Of a stretch of DNA of 64,000 bases, positions 1-12,997 are shown one piece after another. The DNA is taken from positions 27,785,786 through 27,849,785 of the forward strand of contig NC_135176.1 of NCBI RefSeq assembly GCF_041146795.1. The letters run 5' to 3'. Both the position numbers and the translations under genes were made by a program. A model generated the notes under the pieces. That model ran no database searches. It worked only from the letters and a program-made list of their open reading frames with translations, and was not told the origin of the DNA. Positions within the stretch are counted from its first letter, which is position 1. Each line of letters starts with the position of its first letter. Source of the DNA: Maylandia zebra (taxonomy: Eukaryota > Chordata > Actinopteri > Cichliformes > Cichlidae).

Positions 1-2261
1 ACACAGGCGCTTTGCACTGTGCTGCTTGAGCAGATAATGCAACACAAATACAATCAGCTGCTGCTGCCAGTGAGCAAAAATTAGCATTTGTGCATGCTAA
101 TTACTTATTATGATAAGGACTGCAGAATTAACCAAGAGTGATGAGGAAGATGAGCTGTAACAATGATGACATCATAATGGCGATAACGACAGCGATCCAT
201 TTATTCCTGATGGTCCTAGTGATGAAGAACGCCGGGCTACTAGAAACGACTGGATTATTATAATGCCGATGTGCAGCTCCATCCAGCATATTAGCTCATC
301 CTCCACTCTGATAAGCATGTACGAGTGCAGTGGTGGGATTATGCAAATGGACAATTGAAGGAGCTGCCAGTTTCCCTGGCAGTCGACTTCAAAGCGGCCA
401 GGACCGGAGATGGAATTAGTGCTCTGCCTAATCCCACTGGAGGAGGGCGGGAGGGGGAGCTGCACTTTATTAATGCACCAGCAAGCTTAATCAGAGAGGG
501 AGAGGAGGGAGTGGGGGGCAAAAATTTATAAAAAGCTATAAAATAGTGGCAGAATGAGAAAAGATGGGTGTACAGGAGGTGAAGGAGGACGATGAGAACA
601 AGAGATACAGAGTGGAGTGTGCATGATGTGTTTGTGAACAGGGAGAAAGAGAAGTGCAACATAACGAGGAGATAATCAAAGAGAATTTTTATGGCAGACC
701 TGGAACGTTGTGATTTCCACAGTTTCCAAAACAGAGATCCTTTTCCTGCCAAACTACCACACCTGAAATTCACTCTAAAAGCAGGGTGCAAACCGACCCT
801 TAAGGGCAGATCAATACAAACACTGGAGATACTTGCATGTACACTTTCATGTGGGGAAGTTGTTCTCGGTGTACCAGCACTGACTCCCTAACACAGACTC
901 GCAGAAACAATGTGCTGGTTCTGCCCAAGAGTTTCCTGTTAAATTATGCAGCATGACTTTTATTTTTGGTGGGATAATTAGAGATTATTGTTCAGCATCT
1001 CCATGTGTCTAAGAGAATGTAGAGCGCCATTCTGTACTGAGATTTCCAAAATCTCACTGTGACCTTTACAGTCCAAATGATAAACTATAGTTAAATTTCT
1101 ACTGTTCATGAGACTGCAGTCACGCAGGAGGAGTTATTTTTTCCATTTCGTATTGCTCCACACGTTATCTTTTGCGCTGCTAAAGGCATAGCAGAAAGGA
1201 TCACTAAGTCAGATATATCTCAAGAACTACAGGCTAGATCATAATGAGCTATAGACTGGATATACATGGCCCTGGGAAGATGTATCCTCATGAATTTGGT
1301 GAAAGTGTCAGTTTTGCTTAAAACGGCTCTTAACTCACAGTTGTTTTACCTGGCCCTACATGAAAAGTAACTGCCTCTATTTGTTAAATCATAAGTTACC
1401 TGTGATTAAGCACTTATTTTGGAGTTTACTTATACTAGCCTCACCTGGGCGATTTTTGGGAGATTTGAGTTCCGTTACATCTAGTGTCACACTGGGTGGA
1501 GGCCAGCAACTTGAACAGAACCCAAGCACAGAAACCCAGAGCGGGGGCAAGGAAGCGTTATAATACAATTTATTGGTGAATGTACAATACATGTGATGAA
1601 GGTAAATATACAGGGATGTTGCTAACTGTGGCGTGGGAATGTGGCCGTGAAACTATCAAAGTGGCAGGACCATAAGGACAACTGGATCTGGCAGGTAAGT
1701 AATAGTCACACTAGGGAGAGAGGAGAGCAGAGTTAGAGCTGGATTTAAGTGGGCTACTAGAGAAGGTGAGCATAACAGTCTTTCCAGCTTACTTGCAGGA
1801 GGTGGAGGTGAGGTGTTGAGGGGGAGGTGATGTACTTCTTTGGGGTTTGAGAAGGTGAAATGTTGGATCTAAAGTGGTGAGCGGGCAGGAAGGCAGTCAG
1901 GCAGGTGAGGTCTGGAGATATTTCCCAGTGAGCGGGAACCGAGATCCAAGAGGTGATTGGCAGTCGGCACTGGAGAAAGTCCTGGAGCACAAGAAACAAC
2001 ACAAGTCAACCTATTTGAGAGGAGAAACATGAACATGAGAGCCGGTTACCAACATCAGGTAGATGACAAACTGGCGGGGAAGAGATGACAGCGTAGAGCT
2101 TAAATCCCCTTTGGCCTGATTGCCGCAATTAGTTCCAGATGCGTGAAGCTGTGGTGGCCCTGCCCATGGGCAGATCCAAGGATCCAAGGACGCTCAGGAA
2201 ATGATGGAAATTTCCAGCTGCTCACTCAGACAATGACATCTAGAGAAAAGCTAACACAGGA
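1..2261. other. Intergenic, no gene recognised
   Basis: No open frame here resembles a known protein and no exon with convincing splice sites was seen. Around 130-240 the plus strand reads as an acidic, DDE-poor peptide with stops that faintly recalls the N-terminus of piggyBac-type transposases, which is too weak to call. The stretch 1440-2220 is G-rich on the plus strand and has the texture of an old interspersed repeat, but I cannot name its family. Confidence 0.4.
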
Positions 2262-2917
2262 TTTCATAAAAAGAACTTTACAGCAACAGTCAAACATGGT
2301 GGTGGAAATGGTCGTGTGATGGTCTGGGTCTGCTTCGCTGCTTCAGGACCTGGATAAATTCTGTACTCTACCAGAAAATCCTGAAGGAGAATGACCAGCC
2401 AGTTTGTGTCCTAATGCTCAAGCACACGACGCAGCAAGACAATGATCTAAAACACATCAGCAACTCCACCTCTGAATGGTTATAAAAAACAAAATGAGGG
2501 TTTTAGAGTGGCGTAGTTAAAATCCAGACTTGCATCTGATTGAGATGCTTTGACGTGACCTCAAACAGGCCATTCATGCTCGAAAACCCTCCAGTGTGTG
2601 GACCAAAATTCTTCCACAGTGATGTGAAAGACTCCTTGATATTTATCACAAATTGTAGTTCCTGCTGCCAAAGGTGGCACAACCACTTATTAGGTTTAGG
2701 GAATTTAGGCTATTATGTTTTTAAAATAGGAGCAAGTAGGTTCGGGTAGCTTTCTTCCATTAAGAAATGAAATCTTTTAAATACTGCAATTTGTATTTAG
2801 TCTTATCGTATCTTTGTCTAATATTAATATTTGTCTGATATGAAATGTGTAAGTGTGATGAATATGCAAAGAACTAAGAACTCAGGAAGGGGGCAAATAC
2901 TTTTCCATTGCACTATA
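2262..2917 (+). mobile_element. Tc1/mariner-like transposon remnant (C-terminal transposase and right end)
   Basis: Plus-strand translation, with stops and frameshifts, gives the DDE-transposase C-terminal half: a VMVW-like segment near 2318, then LYQKILKEND, then QQDNDLKH (the second catalytic aspartate region), then TSEWL. The right end keeps a terminal-repeat-like sequence, GGGGGCAAATACTTTTCC, at about 2889-2906. A sister copy of the same family lies at 50691-51230. The N-terminal half and left end are missing, so the copy is dead. Confidence 0.8.
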
Positions 2918-4073
2918 TATCCTTTTTTTGTATTCCAGTGATTCAGATTTAAATAGCGTGCTTAAGAGGAAGACAACTGGGGAAAACACAAGAATTACTG
3001 CCTGCTGTACCACTTCACCTTGTTTTAATGATGAATCGGGCAGATGTGAAAGTAATGGACCCCTCCGAGGACCTCTCTTATAATTCAGCATCCACCATGT
3101 TGTCCTTGGAGTGTTGTGGCCTCGCTGATAAGTCACAAAAAATTAGTAGGCACATGGAGTTTGCAAGCACCCTCTGCTGATATAATTTAAGTAAGTGTGA
3201 GGAAAGTGTGCTTCAGCCTTTCTTGATTTCTTTACGATAAACCAGGCTCTTCTTTACAAACAGACAAGATATGACCCGACCGTTAATATTAGAGGATAAA
3301 CAGTCCTATTTAAAGTAGGGCAGGCAGGAGAGTGCTGCAGTGGCTTAAATTAGTGGACTGTGAACCAGCACATTGATGTTTGTGTCCGATAGGTACATTA
3401 GTTTTTGTGTTTTGGTTTGACTTCAGTTTATACACTAAAACTTCTTGGTAAGGTTTAAAAATTTGTCATGTGAGATAACCCTGGATGCTGAAAAAAAGAC
3501 ATAATTTTATTTTAATGCACCGTGTACCCTCATTTTGAGAGCACAGGGTTAACTATTCCCCTTGGCAGCAGCATTCAAAGCAACACACAATCCACAGCCC
3601 ACGTCAGCCATGACAACATTCAAAGCACAGTCAAGTGAATATTTCAAGGTGTTTACTGAGGTCAGTGCTGGCTCTAAAGCTATTTTATGTGTAGCAGTAA
3701 TAACAAAGAAGTCTGTCTTTCAATAAAATAAGGCATTCTTTTTATTTTAAGAATATTTTTATTCAAATATTATTACTATAAATGAAATGTCCTGTGGTAG
3801 CGCTAAAACAATTGTTTTCAGACCAACCAGCTAAGTCTGATTCATGTTGATAAATATGATTGAACAGGAAGGAGACACTGAGCAGCCATGCTCAATGTGA
3901 CAGCCAATTATCTGGTTACATATTTTCATACCACCATTGGTAATAACATAAATTGTGGAATAAATATTTTTATTACTGAATAATTTGTGTCATGATTCAG
4001 TTTAAAGTTTGGTCATGTTCCTTAAGGCTATGACGTCAGCATACCCAGGATCTCTTTCTGTTATCCTCACATA
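2918..4073. other. Intergenic, nothing recognised
   Basis: AT-rich sequence without a protein-like frame, RNA gene or clear repeat boundary. Confidence 0.4.
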
Positions 4074-4420
4074 CCCTAACATGGGCAATAAGGATAAAAC
4101 ATTAAGCTAACTTACTAAGGTAACCCAGGGTTTCACCTGCACATGTACATTAAAGCAGCATCTGACCAATCACCATTATGGACAATTAAGTGTGGGGCTG
4201 ATTTTCCAAAGGAAGATAAAAGCTATATTGTGGGAAAAGTGAATGTGTATGTGTGAAATAATAAATTAATAGTAAAATCTAACCTACTTGAAGCAAAGAG
4301 GGAAACCAGCAGAAGTACCAGCTGTGTAAATTAACAGACTTATCAATATATAACAACTCTGTCATTAAGACATGGGGGGATCTGATGGAATATCATTTGT
4401 GTTTCATTAAATAAATGCTT
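4074..4420. repeat. Unclassified interspersed repeat, copy 1 of 2
   Basis: It shares an ordered set of short matches with 52100-52460: GCAGCATCTGACCAATCA, then TTAACAGACTT, then a TTAAGA...GGATCTGAT block. The matches are collinear but separated by indels, as expected for old copies of one dispersed repeat. No coding capacity or terminal repeats were seen. Boundaries are approximate. Confidence 0.5.
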
Positions 4421-4998
4421 AAAAGACAGCTTTAGTTTTTTTCTTTCAGCTTCAGCCTCACGTAGGCTATAAATATGTGCTTTAATCTCTTTTAGGATCA
4501 TTTATTATTGTTTATAGAACAACAAAATAGCTGCAGCTGGGATAGACTCAAGTCAGACACAGCACTGAACTGGATAAGTGAAAGATGGATGGAATAAAGT
4601 TGTGTCTAAGAATTTGTATTTCTTACTGATACATACATTAGAGTCGACTGAAAAAGACTTTCGACCCACCTTGTGCTTGTTCAGCACACGGCGGACAATT
4701 AGATCTTTCAGGAATGGTGACATTTTTTTCCGGAAAAACTGGTCAGCAAGTGTTGAATTCTAATCTAGAGATGATTAGGTTCACAGCACAAGTTACCATG
4801 ACAAAGCACCCCGGTAAGATGTGAAACACCTCTATAGTTCAGAAAATGCATATATATTTGTGGTATCCACAATGTCATAAAATCCTTCCAAAAGTTCTTT
4901 GACTCCAAAAGTTGATCACTTCTAATTTGTGCTAAGCCAAGCAAATTTTATATGAATCTGTCCAAACCAAAATAAATGCATAATTTCCTTATTGAAGG
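4421..4998. other. Intergenic, nothing recognised
   Basis: No gene or repeat that I can support. Confidence 0.4.
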
Positions 4999-5184
4999 TA
5001 ATAATAATAATGTATACTTTATTTATCCCCGTAGGAAAATTACTCTCTGCGTTTAACCCATTCACTCTAATGAAGCAGTGGGCAGCCAATCCAGTGCCCG
5101 GGGAGCAGGAGGGTATCATTCAGTGGATTCGAACCCCCGTCCTTCCACAGGGGGACCACTCTACCTACTGAGCTATCCCTGCCC
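4999..5184 (-). mobile_element. tRNA-derived SINE with LINE-like tail
   Basis: Read on the minus strand, it begins with a tRNA-like head: GATAGCTCAGTAGGTAGAG matches an A box, and GGTTCGAATCC is a near-perfect B box about 30 bases later, the internal RNA polymerase III promoter. A unique body follows, then a tail ending in GGGGATAAATAAAG and a short ATT/TTA repeat, which resembles the 3' ends of fish L2/CR1-type LINEs. SINEs of this form are copied by the partner LINE that recognises the shared tail. It is not a functional tRNA, because the acceptor stem does not close. Confidence 0.8.
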
Positions 5185-5508
5185 TTGTAACAAATCCCTG
5201 TAACAAAGAGGGATACGAAACAGCTAGCAAATAATATAGTTAGTATTGTTTTATTGATATTATAAATGACTTTAATGTAACTATATTTGTTATAAAAGTG
5301 TAGCTTTCAGGGGATTTTTTTTTTTTTAATCCTTAAAATTTAGGATTATCTCAGCAAATGTCCGTCATTTCATCCTTTCAGTTTCTGTACAGCTTAAGTT
5401 TTCAGAACCACCTTTAAATAAACAGCAGCTCACATGTATCAAATAATCATAGACAGATCAGCAAATTTTCAAACTTATGTTTAATGAACCCACCGTGCTG
5501 CTGAGTCT

Positions 5509-5510
<2 letters not shown>

Positions 5511-5561
<51 letters not shown>
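5511..5561. repeat. (CA)n microsatellite
   Basis: About 25 uninterrupted CA dinucleotides. Confidence 0.98.
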
Positions 5562-5565
<4 letters not shown>

Positions 5566-5847
5566 GTGGGTGAATATTTGTCTGTTCAAATCAAGAGAAT
5601 ATAGAAAAAAACAGTGTGTCAAACTGTCAGACTGTAATCTTTTACATTTGGCTTTACACGTTGTTTTATATGAATGTGGTGGAGGTTGGGCAGACTGTTG
5701 CTGGCTGAAATTGAAGCAATGAATTGTTGCCCGCTAGCACCTTCACATGGACGTTTGAAGCTACTGTGGAAATAACTGTAGCCTGACATCATGCTAATGT
5801 TAAGCTGCTAAACTCAACGACGCCTGTGGACACAGAAGGAAGAACGT

Positions 5848-6170
5848 ATTGACGTGCCATCCTGGAGGAGTTGGTCTACCTGTACAACCTCTGCAGGGTC
5901 CAGGTGTCGCCTCATGCTACCAGTAGTGACACTGAGCCTCGCCAAATGCAAAACTAGTGAAAAAAAACTGTCAGATTATGAGGGGGGGAATATCAGTGTC
6001 CTCCACCTGTAAAACCTGTTTTGGGGATTGCACCTGTTGTTAATTTCATTAACACCAAAGCAGTTGAAACTGATTAACAACCCCCTCTGCCTCTTAACTG
6101 ATCAGATCAATAACCCAGAGGTTTAACTGATGTGATGAAAAGTGTTCCTTTCATTTTTTTGAGCAGTGTA
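5848..6170 (-). mobile_element. Truncated Tc1/mariner-like element (GAGCAGTGTA end)
   Basis: The right edge ends in AGTGTTCCTTTC and TTTTTTTGAGCAGTGTA, the terminal inverted repeat of a very common fish Tc1-like family as I remember it. The inner part (ATTGACGTGCCATCCTGGAG onward) corresponds to the antisense of the transposase N-terminal helix-turn-helix region. The other end is lost, so this is a one-ended fossil. A separate internal fragment of what looks like the same family is at 32240-32800. Confidence 0.65.
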
Positions 6171-7589
6171 CAAAGCATGGTAGGGGCTTTCAGTGTCACA
6201 TTTCACTATGTTGTGATTTTAATTCAAAGTAGCCCCAAATATATTTTTTTATGTCACAAGCACTGTTAAAGCTGTGATCATAAAGCCCAGCTGTATTTGG
6301 GCTATCACAAAACAGCTGATATTGCAGCTGTCTCAGTCATCATTTTCAAAATAAGACATGACTCCTCTCTTTCCTCGTGTCGTTTCCTCACCTCCTCTGC
6401 TTCCGTCTCTGGTGGGAGGGACTAGGACATGAGTGGAGGTGTCAAGGATGTGGCAAATGGAAACAGGGGAGTATTTACAGTGGAGAGAGTGGTTAACTAA
6501 ACAAGCAGTAAATTGATGAGGAATGAAGCAAGGACTACAAAATTAAAAATCATTCTGATGTTTTGTTTCTGTGGCTTCCTGAGTTTATTTTGTGTTAGTG
6601 TGTGATTCCTTTTTTCATCATTCAACCCCTCTAAAGAAAACCAAAATGTTTCAGAAATCACTCACTGTATCAGGAATTAAGATAAGATAAGCATCGCACA
6701 ATACCCTGTGATTAGTAATACACAGTAATACACAGCTGATGTAAACTGTATCACATTGTATACAATTATAAACTGTGAAATTGTAAACTGGAAAAGTGAA
6801 AAAGTGTTTTTTTATGTAGTATTTTGAGAAAATATGCCATTAGTGATGAATATTTATCAGAAATTATGCGTGTTGGTTTTAATTTATTTAGCCACTGTTT
6901 TGTCATTTATCACTTCTCTGATTAATGGTTCTGAGAAAAATGTCTGAGTAGTGTCGAAAAGTGCTGTCTAGTTTTGCCAATCAACTCTCCTCTGCATATA
7001 AACTACCCAGGAAACACAGAGTGATGAATGAATGGGTGATTATGGATGCGACCAATGACAGCATCAAGTAAGGAAGGCATTAATGTTGTTGCGATAAACA
7101 TTTCCTCCATCCACTGCCTTTGCAACCGTTTTAATTAAGAGCATTACCAAAAGCCGTTTTTTAAACTCTAGATTGTGCTCATCATCTTACTTCATATGTG
7201 AGAGATGTAACAACACCTTAATTCATAAATAACATTTATTGGTTTCTTTTAGATTTAGCAGGGAGAGTAACTGATCCAACTAAAGAGAACAATTTCTAGG
7301 TTGGATCATATTGTATTGAAATCAGTTTTAGTAAATTCTCCTTTCTTGCGACTGTAAAGTCAATTACATCACAAAGATGTCAGTCATAATGCCAAAGAAA
7401 GCTTGTATGTGTTGCAGGCTGTAATTATTTTCTACTTTTCTCTCTTTTACCCAAAATAATAATAATTTGAGATCTTCTCTGGTATGCATCACACCACGGA
7501 CTAAAGCTGCTATTGAATAAAACTACTGTTAAGAAACTATCAATGTGTTTAATAGACTCCATTTTCACAAGAAGAAGGCCTACCATTAA
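6171..7589. other. Intergenic, nothing recognised
   Basis: AT-rich, with no protein-like frame, no RNA gene and no repeat I can name. Confidence 0.4.
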
Positions 7590-8320
7590 TTAATGCGTCA
7601 ATCTTAAATATGATGAATCTGTCTCTATTGATGGGCTAAACACCATAGGCCTTCAAGTTGGTGTTAATTAAACCATTAGTTAAAAAGACCCAGACTTCTT
7701 AGCTAATTATAGACCAACCTTCCTTTTATCTCAAAAATTCTTGACAGACTTGTAAAGCAGCTAACTTCATCAGATTTCAGAGCTCATCACAGTACAGATG
7801 CAGCTTTAATGAAGGCTACAAATGATCTTCTTATGGCCTGTGACAGTTGATTTATCTCTGCGCTTGTCCTGCTAGGCCTCAGTGCAGCGTTTGATACTGT
7901 TGACCATAATATTTATTAGAGTAATTAGAGAGTGTATTAGAGGATTAGAACATTAAAGGTACTGCGCTGCTTTGAGTCACATCTATCTAAAAGACTGTAA
8001 TTGATTCATTTAAATGGAGAGTCCTCTTCATAGATAAAGATTGAATATGGAGTTCCACTGGGTTCCATGCTAGAGCCAATTCTGATTATGTAATACATGT
8101 ATCTGTCTATATGCATCAGCAGTGTGATTTGAGCGCATAGCATACATTTTCACTCCTATGCAGATGACACCCAGCTTTATCTATCTATCAGAATCAGAAT
8201 GAATCCAGATGACACACAGTAATTAGTTAAACTACAGACAGTGCTTAAAGACATAAAATACTTTGATGACATCAAAAGATAAGGATTTGTCCTTCAATGT
8301 GTATAGTAAACAAATGTGTA
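7590..8320 (+). mobile_element. Degenerate L2-like LINE, reverse-transcriptase region
   Basis: With frameshifts and stops repaired by eye, the plus strand recalls the RT palm and fingers of fish L2: a NYRP-like block near 7705, the sense of LLDLSAAFDTVDH around 7872-7905, a GVPLGSMLEPI block near 8050-8085 (family: GVPQGSVLGP), and SYADDTQLYLS at 8155-8187, which keeps the catalytic YADD motif. Many indels make it non-functional. Both ends are indistinct. Confidence 0.8.
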
Positions 8321-8605
8321 GGAGGGTTTTTTGTATCAAACACACATTGATTATTTCTAGGCGGTGTTTGAATAACAGGGTAAGGAGCAGCTATATGCTA
8401 ATAGTCTCATGCATTAGATTAACTAAACATCAGCAAATGTGACCACCTATATAGCAGAGGTTTTTTCAGATCTGGAGCATTCAGGTGTCTTTTAACACAC
8501 AGCAAAGGAGGAAAGGCATCAGGAGTGTACTTAGATCTTAGTTAGAGGGAATGATTGTAAGGCAATTTTCCAACAAAACTGTTTGAAAAGTCCATCATTC
8601 TAAGT

Positions 8606-8831
8606 CAGGGCTGCCCAATCCCAGTCCTCAAGAGCTACTATCCTGCAGCTTTTAGATGCATCCCTACTCCAACACAGCTGAATCAAATGGTTTGATTACC
8701 TCTTCAGCATGCCATCATGTTTGGCAAAGGCCTGATAACAAGCCATTCATTTGATTCGGGTGTGTGGGAACAAGGATGCATCTAAAAGCTGCAGGACGGT
8801 AGCTCTCGAGGACCGGGATTGGGCACCCCTG
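8606..8831. mobile_element. hAT-type MITE, complete, with target-site duplication
   Basis: A 226-bp element whose two ends are inverted copies: it starts CAGGGCTGCCCAATCCCAG and ends CGGGATTGGGCACCCCTG, with the inverted similarity running about 50 bases inward through TGCAGCTTTTAGATGCATC. It is flanked by TTCTAAGT (8598-8605) and TTCTTAGT (8832-8839), an 8-bp target-site duplication with one mismatch, which is diagnostic of hAT-superfamily insertion. It has no coding capacity and must have been mobilised in trans. Confidence 0.88.
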
Positions 8832-8839
8832 TTCTTAGT

Positions 8840-9915
8840 GATAAAGATTGTTCACACCTAGATAAAACCAAAGTGGAATTACCAAAGTAAAAACTGGCAA
8901 TAATGCTCGACCCAAACACAAAACATCAGCCAGGGACCACACCTCTGCCCCAGAGGTCAGCTGTTTGATATTCGAAGAGACTGTTGTTTTTCTTGTCCAT
9001 GTGACATTTTTATTTTGATATAGATTTTGCTGATTTAAGTCTGTTATTAGCAAAAAGGTAATATAAAACAGTTCTTGAACACAACTGGAATCATTAACAA
9101 GGTTGTCCATAAAACATTGTGGAATAACATTGAGCTGACAAGTTGTGTTGACGTGGCTAAAACTATAACTTTAACTTTGGAGCTTTTTTTTTTCAGTCGT
9201 GCATAAAAAGCAATCAAGTGCTTATTCAGTGTTAAAATACTGGCGCTGTATGCTTTCAAGTTCAGCTACCGAGGAGTGGATAAATCTTTAGCACTTTAGG
9301 ATCTTCCCATAAAGTTCTATCCAGGGTGTGTGAAATGCTGTGTCTCCTTTTTTTCTTTCTGCCAGTTGGACCTGAGCTGGAAGTGTGGCTGGATCCAGAG
9401 ATCAAATCATGTTCCAAGTTAATTTAATGTCCGACCTTTTCAACTATTTCCTTGACTTTGCCAAAACTCAGCGACCACCGGTGTACGACTGCTGCCTGGA
9501 GTTAAAGTTTGACTCTTTGGATTTACCCTGCCTCCCGGTGTCTTATGTTTGGGCCTCTCCTCCTGTGGCTCATTTCACAGACCTCTCAGCTGGACTCCAA
9601 TCAAGTCCCAAACACATCTCAAGGACAATTAAAGCAAAGAGGATGCACTTGACCAAATTCATTTCATTACAGATAACATTATCTACAATCACGTCTGCTC
9701 TGCATCCTCAGTACAAATGTAGTAAGGCTCTTAAAAGAACAGAAGCATTTTGTCTTGTACTTAACATTAACTAAGTGCCTGATCGACAAAGCTGAGACTT
9801 TCATTCTTTTATCAGAGCAACTAAAACACATTTAAGCACTCTAGCAAACTTTCCTAACAGCTTGTCAGTGAGTGTTGGCAAATTTAGAAGTGTTTCTAGT
9901 TTGTTTCCTAACATT

Positions 9916-9946
<31 letters not shown>

Positions 9947-12252
9947 AGAGGTTACAGTGTGTAATGATAATGCAAGTGGAGCTACATGTACATCACATCA
10001 AAGCGGTGGATTAGTGCGGATCAGCTCCAGACAAACTCTGATGTAATGAGAGCTAAGTCAAAACTGCAGTGCTGTGTTAGACACATTAAAAATGTGGATT
10101 GCCGACACAAATCTTAGTCAGCACTTATTAGGCTTATTAGGCAAACATATTTTACTGATTCAGCCGACAAAATCATGAGAGATGAAGCTGGGAGACCATC
10201 TGTTCTATTCTTATTTAAGCCATTTTATTATAAGTTGTATTTAACTGCAGTAACAACAGAGTTTCAACACTTCTTGGACAAAGTATCTTAAACACATGGT
10301 TTTTTAGGCTTTTCTAACAAACCAAAGGATTTCTGTTAAAAATTCTGACCCTCTGCCTCAATAGACTTTTCAGCACTGGGAGACGCAGCATTTAATGTGG
10401 AGGTCAGGTGCACCTAAAGGGTAGCCAACACTACAAAAGAAATTCAACATAGTCAAGCTTCCTTTGTGTTAGCAAGTGTGACAAAACCTAAAACCCCATT
10501 CTGAGTATCACAGTTATACTTAGCATCTTTCTCATCTTCAGGCTCCATCCACGTGCACATAAAAATATGATTCATATGACTCTGCAAAAGTTATCCATGT
10601 GAGTGCCGCCCACACCAGAAAAGTCGAGATGATGATGAAAAAATGCTAAAAGTCTATGAAGAACATGTTAAAAAATACGTAACAGTGCAACACCGATGCA
10701 ATTGATAAAGCAGATTAATGCTGCAGAACATTATTATCACAGATATTTAGTTAGTTTAATGAGACAGAAAACTCTTACTTTAAGCTTGACATAGCTCACT
10801 AGCAAATAACTCCACAGTGACTATAGCAGGGATGCTGACAAGCTTTGAAACATTAGTCAGCAGCCTGCCACACGCTCTAAAATAATTTAAATGTTTCTTC
10901 ACAGCTTTTTAAACTGCTCTAAAGTTCTACAAAAAAACTCACTAAGCGGAAAGGCAGATACCTGTGACAGAAGGACATGGGCATAGTCAGTGACAATAAA
11001 CATAAATTGGATGCCATTTAAAGGACATCTTTCATCGTTCATGCTCGCCAAACTTAAAATTTAGCTTTTTTTTTTCCAGAGATTTGTGCCAGCTCCAACC
11101 TTCACTCCTCATCATTTCCTACCCTACCAGCAGCTCTTGATTATCTGCTTCCACGGCCTCATCTTCATTCAAGCAACTTTTAATGATTCTCTGCTTTCAA
11201 TAAAAAAGAGACTCAAATATTACACTGTTTCCTGTTTCTGGGTCAGCTCCTGCTCATTCAAGACTGTGACTGTGGTGAGTCATTACTTGCGAGGCATGCT
11301 TTTATCATAGAGGGGTAAATATACAAAAACAACACAAGGCCACGTCTGCAGACTTTCTGCATTTGTTTGGAGATTGTGTAACACACACTGTACATCATAG
11401 TGTCGGTGTTAATCTTCTCTGCACACTCAGAGCAGGAGTGTTTGTTTTCCGTGTGTCATAAGTTACTGATAGGAGACGGCTGCTTGTTCATGAGAGTGAA
11501 CTGAAGAGATCAGCTAATCTTAATTACTGTTTCTAGCAATACAAACTCCATATATTGTGATTTTAGTCTACAGATTTACCTTCTTTAAAGCTTTTTTTAG
11601 TGCTGCGAGCTGCTCTTTTACACAAAAAGGTGTAGCAAATAAAAGAAAAATCTGAAGATAAAGAAACATAATCATTTTGCTTCCGAGCAGGGCGTTAGGG
11701 ATGTGCTCATGAGTTTTAAAACTATTTATAATCAACACATAGTACTTGAAAGCCTTTTAAAGCAATGTTGCTTTATTCAATTTTATTTTATTTCTATTAT
11801 CCACCATCAACCAGCAACTGCAAATAGCCACATGTGGAACAAAAAGTTCTCAAACAGTACTGAGCTTCAAGTTGGTAACAAGATATTTTCACTGAGAGTC
11901 ACACCAAAAAATGCAAGAGTCCCACATGTATACATCCAGTGTATAATTTATTCATATGCTTTAATTTTACGTGAGATAAACCGCATATCTTATAAAGTGT
12001 TTTCATGTTCATTCGGGTACAGTTTGGTCCACATGAGACCCTCAGCCAGTCAACCAGTTTGAGTTTAGTGTAACATTTAGTCAAGCAAAATATTCAGATT
12101 ACAGCTCACATTGCAGAAATGCCTTTATTCACCATTTGATACCTCATTATAGTTTGGGACAAAGTTCTAAAACAAAATGCATCCTTATATGAAAAAAAAA
12201 AAATGAATGAATGTGTGAATGAGCGATGCTGCACATCAGCCTATTAGTCATA
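8840..12252. other. Intergenic, no gene recognised
   Basis: The longest open frame (9385-9774, plus, 129 codons) shows no domain, signal peptide or repeat that I recognise, and its composition looks random. A short GACA/GAGA-rich patch lies near 9920-9950. Nothing else is supportable. Confidence 0.4.
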
Positions 12253-12954
12253 ACCGGTGATGGGAATAACGGTGTTACAAGTAACGGCGTTGCTAACGGC
12301 GTTACTTTTTTCAGTAACGAGTAATCTAACTAATAGCTATTTCTATCGTTACAACGCCGTTACCGTTACTAACAAGAAAATGCGGTGCGGTCGCGTGACT
12401 ATTTTTCAACAAACAGGCGGTTGAAGCTGTCTTCAGCTTACTGCGTGGTATATCAGTAGGAAGTAGCTGTCTACGTAAGTGATCTGGGCGCTACGGCTTT
12501 AAGCAGCTGTGCGCGCTCCCGCGGACGGCAATCACTTTTTGGCACAACACCTGGAGCTAGGGGGCAAAACAATCGCATGAGTGCTGCTGTTTGACTGAGG
12601 AAGCATAAAGTAGTCGAGTCGTGGTAACCCAAACACATGTCCACTTCAAGATGACAAAGCAACAAGGTGATATATACCAGTTTTTAATTGTGTTGATAGG
12701 CTACGTAAAACCCAGAGTCATGATAAACAATTCATACGCTGTGTTTTTTCCTCAATAGTTTTGCCACATTTAACGTCTAAGGACAGCGCTAGCAAACACT
12801 CATGACCAAAAAATAAAAACAAACAAATTTTAAAAAATAATAATAATAACATCCCTTTTGTGTTGGTGGAAGAATGTACCATGTCGACCAATCAAAAAAT
12901 GATATGGCAACATGACATTTGGTTATTTAGGAAGAGGGGGAAGTTTTAGGAGTG

Positions 12955-12960
<6 letters not shown>

Positions 12961-12992
<32 letters not shown>
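12961..12992. repeat. (AG)n microsatellite
   Basis: Sixteen uninterrupted AG dinucleotides inside the hAT-like remnant. Confidence 0.97.

Positions 12993-12997
<5 letters not shown>

Noticed and set aside
130..250. piggyBac-like transposase N-terminus
   Set aside because: Only a faint acidic DSD/PDGPSDEE-like resemblance with stops and no TTAA-flanked ends.
5085..5184. Possible tRNA gene on the minus strand
   Set aside because: A and B boxes are good, but the acceptor stem does not pair and the sequence continues into a SINE body and LINE-like tail.
9385..9774. 129-codon open frame on the plus strand
   Set aside because: No recognisable domain, no splice context and no sign of conservation; frames of this length occur by chance in 64 kb of vertebrate DNA.
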